64,000 nucleotides of DNA from the NCBI GenBank assembly GCA_013399115.1, contig VXAA01002207.1, positions 97,798 through 161,797 of the forward strand, given 5' to 3'. The DNA comes from Anseranas semipalmata (lineage: Eukaryota > Chordata > Aves > Anseriformes > Anseranatidae). The notes under the pieces were generated by a model that searched no databases, was not told where the DNA came from, and saw only the letters and a program-made list of their open reading frames with translations. The translations under genes were made by a program, and so were the position numbers. Shown here piece after piece: positions 56,113 to 64,000 of this stretch. The stretch's first letter is position 1. The number at the start of each line of letters is the position of its first letter.

Positions 56113-57464
56113 ACTGCACTTGAAAACAAGTTTATGCTTCCTTTCAGGGGTTTTCTCAAAACTAGACTACCTAGATGAAAGACCAGGCAAATAACAAGCT
56201 AGATAGACTGGTACTTTCCAAAGATGCTTTTATGAAGTATCTACCAGCAAAGAAGGTGTGAAAGGATGGAAGAAAAGAAAATCAGGCTAAGCCTTGAAAA
56301 GTTATGTGCATCTTACAGTTAGACTTTTATTAAACACTATTCATTGACTCCGTACAGTATTTTCTAAAGGTTGTCCTAATTACCGTCAAACTCCCTCTCT
56401 TCTCCAGTAAATAAAGTTGAAAAAAGGCGACATCTCTGAAGGGGGTCACTCCAGCTACAGAAACGGGTAGAGATGCTCAGGAAAGCACAATGGAAACTAT
56501 ACCTCAGAAAACATAATTCAGTTTTTTTTTTGGCACCTACTCCAGACAGGAATACGTATAAAGGGTTGAACTGACAGAAGTGAGAAAAATCTCTGACTTA
56601 ACCTTACCCAGGACTAAATGCGGTTTTCGGTAAGTTGTCAAAGTCGATTCATTCTACACTTAGAAAGCACATACCTTGTATCATTTCCAAAGCATTTTGT
56701 GTATTTGAAAAAAAACAAATGAGTCCTCTTAAGATAACTTGGCAGTATTTCATTTTGATTTATAGTTTATTCATTGTATCTATATAACTTTTATTACTGC
56801 AGATAAATTAGAATCATGAATCATGAAGCATGGTGTTATTTACCCTCAGCCTTCTTTGTAGGCTAAAATCCAGGAGCTGGGAATGATAAAGATGCATTAT
56901 TTTCCTTGAAGAATGGAAGTCTGAGATGCTAACTTCAAAGCAAAAGAAAAAAATACAATTGGAAAGATACATTTGCATACTGTAAAGCTATTATAAATAG
57001 AAAAAAAACATGAGAAAAGTTGAAGGAAATCTGGATGTGAAGTAGATGATCTCGAGGTTCCTTGACAGATTACATTTAACACTTGAATTATTCTGTAGCA
57101 ACAAGTGTATTATAAATGAACTGAAAACACAGACTGTTTATTAAGAGTTAAAACTCTGACTTTTGTATATACATTTATTCACATACCTTTTACAGTGCTT
57201 AAACAACACTCTTACAACCCAATTTTTTTCATTCATCAAGTGATGTCCACAGGCAGTCTTCCAAACTGACTAATCTTGGCATGAAGAGGACTTTTTTTTA
57301 AATCTGTTTTTCTCCCTTCAGTTGACATCACAACTCCCATTTTAAAGGCCCAGTTCATCTGAGAGTCTTGGTATCAAATTAAAGCAACTATAAAGAGGAC
57401 ACTGTTGAAGCTTTTGCTTAGTTATTTCCTACTTCTGAAATGCTTTTAAAAGGGCTGTGTGTGT

Positions 57465-57485
57465 GAACAACAACAATTGTTGTTC
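57465..57485. repeat. Perfect short inverted repeat
   Basis: GAACAACAA, a three-base centre, then TTGTTGTTC: arms of 9 bases. It lies within AT-rich intron sequence; no function is suggested. Confidence 0.6.
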
Positions 57486-60400
57486 AAAAATAAATAACTA
57501 TCCTGACCAAACAGGATTGGTATAGTTAGAAACACAACATTAACTTTCAATTTAGCTTTAGTTTAGGAATTTTTTATTATCTCAATCTAACCACAATATG
57601 TTGTTTTGAGAAGTTCACTAAACAAAAGAAAAATCTGAGACAAGCTCTCAGAAAATATGGAAGATAATTCCACTGTGATTAAGCTATAGAAAGTACAAAA
57701 AAACCCTTAGAATTGTTTAAATGTATCTTCTTGTAACAAAGATTTACTTCAAGATAACTTATAAAAATTACTCTTAGAAGGATCTGTAGAAAGATAAAGG
57801 CTTGTGCTTCTTACATTGAATTATAAATTACACTGAATTCACTTAGAAAAAACTTGATTCCAAGTTGTTCGTATTTTTCATACTTATTGGAGGAAAAGAG
57901 CAAGTACTTTTCTGTGTGTCTTTGATATGTACTATTTGAGATACTATCTTACACTTATAATGTCACATACCTTGAAAACAAAACAAACGTTTGCTACAAA
58001 AAGTCAACATTATATCGATTTTGAAAAAAACATTCATATATGTAAAAAAATCCTCTAAATGTAAAATTGTAAATAGTGATTACATCACCTACAGCTTACT
58101 GTGTTTTTGTTAATGCCATGCGACAATCTAAGAAAATAAACCACAGTTTTTGTATATCAATGTAATATCTGTTAAAAAATACTGATCTCAACTTATCTAT
58201 TGTTAGTTTACAAATAAAAAAAGTAGATAATTGTAAATTAGGGTAAGCAAAGCATGCAAATCTATAGATTCTATATCTGAATTCCTAGATTAGCATTAAA
58301 ACCAATCACCGCAACAAATACCTCAACAGTATGCCTTGTGTGCAGAAAGGAAGCGATACTGAACATTCAATGCCACAACTGTAAGGTTTTCGGAGAAGCA
58401 CCTGTGGCAGTTTCAGCAGTTTCTATATGGAATGCTCCCCCTTTCTAGGATTACTTGAAAAAATCAAGTCAATTCGAATTACGTAGCTGTAAAACATTGA
58501 CATGTGTAGTTTTCACAGTTTCAGAATCTTCTGTTTGATTTAAACGGGCAATGGTGCATAAACAGGAAACTTATAATCATAAGGGATCACATATTTGCAG
58601 GCAACATTAAGATTAAAAGTTACATCAACATACATAAAGTGCTGTAGCACATTATTCATTATGTAAGCCATTATCATGTGACCACCTTAACAACAAGATA
58701 CTAAGCCTTTTATGCCTTTAAAGCATTATTACTTTCATCCTGAAACCAATTTGTCAGTTCTTCACTGAAATCTATATAGAATGGATTAAAATTACCAGTC
58801 AACTCATGGCTTCAATTACTTTAAATTTAGTAGGCTGTATCTCAAAAGAATTAGTAACTATTCCTACACAAAAATTAGCAGATACAAGGATTAAAACAAA
58901 AGGAGAAAGAAAAAAAAGAGATCAGAACACGAAAACGCCCACAGTGAGAAAAGAATTCCTATAAACATCAGTATACTAGTCTAAAATTTCTATAGCAGTG
59001 ATTTTAAAATACTAAACTTTAAGTGTTTTAACCCTTTGGTGTCCAAATACAGAAGTTGCAAAACAGTTTTTAAAACTTTTTTCTTTTTTTTTTTTTTAAA
59101 GATACCAAGAGAAAAATATTCTTAACTAAACAGATGTGTGCCACTGCTGGGGACAAAAATTCATGCTAGAATTACATACTGGGCATCTACAGAAGCACAA
59201 GTTGGTGCCAAGTTTTTATTTCACAACAAAACATATGGCAGCTGAAATTATTTTAGACTGTTTAAAACAATGGTAGAGACTTTCAGAATATCCTCCAAAA
59301 TCAAAACAAGGTGAACATATTGGAAAGAAGGAAGCTCTTCTTTGTGAAGACACTTTTGTCACATCAGTATCAAGGTCCAGAAGAACTATGAAGCTGTAAC
59401 TAGCTCCTAGACACATTAGACACGTTTGCTCACAACTGAGCAAATGCTGGCACAAGGAAGAATTCATTAACCACAGTATGCAACATTAGAAATACTGCAA
59501 TCATCACCCATCAGATGGTGACTTATTGCTTTGAGTTCCGATTTAAATGCTTTAAGAAAGACCTCACATAGTGGACTTGGATTTTCAGTATCTCTTGTAA
59601 AAATGATTCATATTTCCAAGTAAACTTTTGCCCGAAGAATATACCACTATGTGACCTTGCCTGCTAGCAGCAATCAACGGCATTTTTAATTTATACTCAA
59701 TTGCATAAGAAATTATTCCTAAACACAACCCACAAAGGTATTAAGGTCTATGTTAACTCTTAAAACGACAGCATGCTTGCAATACAGCGTAACAGAGAAG
59801 ACCTTCACTATTAAAATGAAAATAAAGATTTCCTAGATCACTAGCAACAATGAATTTCAAGTAAGCGTATTTTTAGTACTGCAGCCACTCTAAGTCCAAA
59901 GACAACAGAAGAGTTACTTAGGCAGCCAACTATGAAAATCAGAACTATCACTGCTGCTGCTATTATGTTTCTTGACATAGACCATGATAAAGTTGCTTAC
60001 AATGAGGAATGCACTAAGGAAAAGTTCAGAGCAAACTCTGATTTGAAAAGATGAACAGTCTTGTAATGCAGATTCTCTGAAGATGCCTCTGATAGCAAAT
60101 ACAACCACCTTATTTCTCTTGAACGTATAAATTGAAAAGCAAATGACAACCTAGAACTTGAAAAATTAAGAAAGAAAGCTTCTTTCAAATGGGCTAAATA
60201 CAGAAGAAAGTTCAAGAGATTTAGTATAAAAATCATGGACAGTAAGAGCTTGGGAAAACTAAATAAAAAAGTAAATGAATTTTAAACAGGTACTTTTGTG
60301 CTAAAAGGGAAAAAAATCAAGAATGAAAGGACTAAAGGTATCAGATGGATGCATTATTTTCCAGTAATAAGCGTGGCAAGGGATAAAGTCTTTCCAACTA

Positions 60401-63400
60401 CATAAAATTTTATTTTTTGTGACAGTAACTTGATGCTCTTACTCAAGCAGACAGAAGATCTTTTGGATTAAAAAACTACTGACATGCACAAAACCACTTT
60501 AAATGAGCTTCACAGAGTTTTTTCAACTTATTTTAGGTTGAAGAAAATGTATCTACTATGTATTAGCAACATCTTGCAAAATAGAAGGAAGGAACTGATC
60601 TGAAACAGAATAGTAACATTCTCCCTAAGTGATAGCTTCCAAAGCTCTTCCATGTCTTGCTAAGCTCCGTGCAATGAAAACACAACTCATAACCTGCAGC
60701 ACAAGTCACACAAAACCAAACCTTTTCTAACCAACCTGAACACGTTCTGGGCCATGCTACAACTGCCTACGCTTTCTCGTCCAGATTCAAAGACACTAGT
60801 TGAACTATCATCAACTCAACTGAAAGACCCAAACTAGAATAGCAAATGAAACCCAAATCAACACATCTACTACCAGAACACAATTGCAACTTGTTTGCTC
60901 TAACAATTCTCCAGTCAAAATGTATCAGCAGATCAAGCACAGCATCCATACAGATCATCACCACCATCTATGTCAGGACTAACCATCAGAACCAATCAGA
61001 CTACTGTATTTGGGAACATGCTGCATCCTTGTTTCTTCCACTGTATCTAACTTGTGCTCTACCCAAGTTCCACTCAGTAACACTGGCTTCTCCACCTGAC
61101 TTAACTGCACCCAGTAATAGTTTATTTTACAGAATAAACAACCTATCTGAGGGGAAGCTGCACAGTGAATTTAAGCACAGTATCGTATGTAAAGGAAAAT
61201 CAATCCCAACAACAACAAAAATCCTAACATTCCTGTCAGAAATCTGAGTTACTAAGACTTAAAAGTCTTGGTAACACCTCATTTTTCTTTATCCAGCTCT
61301 TTTAGACTGAAGAAAAGCCAAGAAACCACTGTTATAAATCACAAAGGCTTGTCACTAATGACTAAGCTCCCCTATTAAGCTGGACCATATCCTGTGTCCT
61401 CCCTTTATGTTCCAGAAAGGTCACAAAATATCACTGCTTTAATGAAGAACTTAACTTTACTCATAAAAAGTACAACCTCTCACATTCTTATCTATTTCTG
61501 AATTTATTTCAACAAGTACTGTTGTTATTCCACCTCCACTAAGAATAATCCACTCTCAAACTGAACAGGAACTATTGAGTTTGCCACAGCTTCCCGTAAT
61601 TACTCGTAACAGCTGCAACTGTGAAAACTACTCTTTTCCATCCTGGTTTACTGTAAGACTGAGCCTCTCTCATTTTTTTTTATTTTTATTTTTTGATTTA
61701 TCAGCTATCCATACATGTATGATCTGCTTCAGTATTCCCAAATCTTTCCTTGAAACTAATGCAAACTGCTGCCTTACTTCACGGTCACCAACTCCTACAA
61801 ACCCCATTAAGTTCTTCTACAACAACAATCAAGTATTAAACCAAACATGCAAGAAATTAGCAAGCTTTATCTGTAATTATTGTGCAGCAGAATTAGAGTT
61901 TCACCACTGAAATGTGCAAAACAGTTTGACTCTGCCTTTCCATAAGAATTTATATAGGAGGGGAAAGGAAGAAAGAGACCCCAAACCTGTAGCCTCCGTA
62001 CTGCAGAACTGTAACTACAAGGATACTATGGTGAAGGCCCTAAAAATGCTTCTGATATACAATGAAAAAAGAACAGCTACATTTTCCTCAACTATACTGC
62101 ATTGTCTAGTAATGCAACAACTGTAGGTAATCCAGCAGTTTAACTGCTGAATGGAGAGCAGGCAATCAGGCTTGCAAAAAGAATCATGGATGAAGCAGTC
62201 TGAGTTTGAAATGTACCAAACAGATCATATAAATATTAACATACTAATTAATGGATAAGAACTATTCTGTTGAAACAGCACCTAACTGCTAGCCCTAAAC
62301 AAATGATTAGTAAGAACCAGAAGCATTATTCTCAAGATGGGGTTATAGACCATAAGAAAGTAGGATGTTGCTTTTTCTACACTTAATCAATACCACAGTA
62401 CAGCTTTGGAAGTAAAAAGATGACACAGTAATGGCATTTCACATCACAAGTATTGCAACACCACCACAAACTGGCTGCGGTTCTATATTCAAAATTTGGT
62501 AGTTAAGTTAGCTAGCTAACAAAAGCAAGCGCACGCTAAAAAAGTGCAAGTCTCTGCTAAGTTTTTCAGAAAGCAGGAAGAAACCCAGAAACATGCAGCA
62601 TTACCTATTTTCCAAGTAGTAAGCGCAACTCAGCTAACAGTGTATGTCTGAACCCTGAGACCCTTTCAGGAAACAGGCCATGTAAGTGTCCCTGAAAAGG
62701 GAACTGACCGAAAAAGTAATGAAGGAATAGCTGATTTCTGCTGTTTATGCTCATGAAATCTACACAACATTCTTCTGTCTGTTCACTAAAGAGGACTGAG
62801 CTTCAGAAAGTAAAGAATTCTCAAAGTACAAGTGAGAAGGACAAAAGCTGAGATATCACAGCAGTGGTCATAATTAAAATGTGAAAGATGTCACTTCAAA
62901 GAGAAAAGTATGACAAGAATTTCACAATGGGCTAATCCCAAGGAACTGAAAAAATCTACGTTAGACAGATTTCTGTTGTGGAGGATGGAGAGCAGTTGTG
63001 AAGAAAAATGAAATCAAGGATGCTTTTTTATAAACATCACAATGCAGTTTATGACACATGAATTTGCAAAGAAGAGTTAAAATTAAGCCACTGTCAAAGA
63101 ATGAGAGTACAGTTCTTGCTGAAAAACTACATACTGGAGATAGGATGTTTCTGGCATTATAGAAGGAGTGAATTTACACATTCAAACGAATGCAAGACAG
63201 CTTTAATAAGAAAGTGGCTGCAATGTCTGGCTCAGCTAGAATTATAACGTCGTGATAAAAATCTGTCATCTAGTAGAAGCAGATATAACGGTATTATTTA
63301 TTCCAGCATGTCAGTGACTTTCCCCAAACCTGACAAACAGAGTATGAGAAATCAGAACGGAAAAGTAACTCTTCAGGGTCTTGCAGCATCCCATCACGGT

Positions 63401-64000
63401 ATACAAAATCATTTTTCCAAAAACCTTAAGACTCCTGGCAAGGAAATACGAAGATTTCCTATCCCAATATTCAAGCATCTTGACCAACAAAACTCTGAAG
63501 TGAGCCAGTACTTGAGTTCAATTGGATGGATGCATACCAAGCCACACCCTGACCTGTAAAGTACATCCCTATCCCAAGAGAATATAGCATTTGAAACTTC
63601 TCTCCTATCTCTAAACGAAGTCACTAAGTAATAAACTGTTCAAATGACAGTTGCTCAAGATTTATCTTCAGAAACAGGTGAACATGATGCACAAATAAAC
63701 TGCATGGAAACAGACAAGGAACGAGAGAATTAAGTTCAAATTAGTATAATTAACAGCTGCATCTGCTTACTCTTTTTTTTTTATTCAACAGTATCCAGTG
63801 TTTATAGCGGAATTTTATATTTATATATATGCTGTGATGCAATCTTTGAAACTGTAATATCCAGCATTTAAAAAATAGTGTAAAAGAGCAAAACAAAACA
63901 TGGCACCAAGAAGGCTTTTCCTCTGTAAATAGCTGTGGACACTTGTTTGTCACCATTATAAATAATACACAATTAACCATACATAAAAATTGCATTAATT

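Overview
The window is a piece of a bird nuclear genome. The evidence is several 3'-anchored CR1 LINE copies ending in the typical ATTCTATGATTCT-type tail, a solo LTR of a kind common in birds, and fragments of two vertebrate genes, ING1 and ANKRD10. These two are neighbours on human 13q34, where they are also convergent. The LTR type suggests Neoaves, possibly a passerine, but this rests on recalled repeat consensuses and was not searched. There are no bacterial-type operons, CRISPR arrays, or rRNA or tRNA genes that I can see.

Layout, left to right. (1) 1-479 is a TATA-less CpG-island promoter. (2) 1809-2512 is the common last coding exon of ING1 on the + strand, holding nuclear localisation signals, a PHD finger and a polybasic tail. 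Its 3'UTR runs to about 3446. The exon that encodes the N-terminus of the long p33-type isoform is not recognised here and probably lies left of the window. (3) About 3.4-43.3 kb is intergenic. It carries CR1 elements at 9955-11040, 13168-14120, about 29775-29895 (minus), about 29930-30725 (an old subfamily) and 40961-41420, a 400-bp solo LTR with matching 5-bp target-site duplications at 18329-18728, several isolated GC/CpG-rich patches, and assembly gaps. (4) About 43350-51954 is the 3' half of ANKRD10 on the minus strand: 3'UTR, last coding exon (44538-45004), a 96-bp exon (47906-48001) and a 236-bp exon (51719-51954). Splice sites and reading phases agree across all three. (5) 51955-64000 looks like AT-rich upstream intron; the N-terminal ankyrin-repeat exons were not found and presumably lie to the right.

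The genes do not form a functional unit in the operon sense. ING1 is a chromatin reader of H3K4me3, and ANKRD10 is a poorly characterised ankyrin-repeat protein. The most interesting leads are possible alternative gene ends. One is an in-frame candidate intron that begins exactly at the ING1 stop codon. The other is a 54-codon open read-through past the donor of an ANKRD10 exon, which could make a short isoform. I found no convincing new multi-gene biological system. Most long open frames in the intergenic part lie in GC-rich DNA, often several frames at once, and look like chance.
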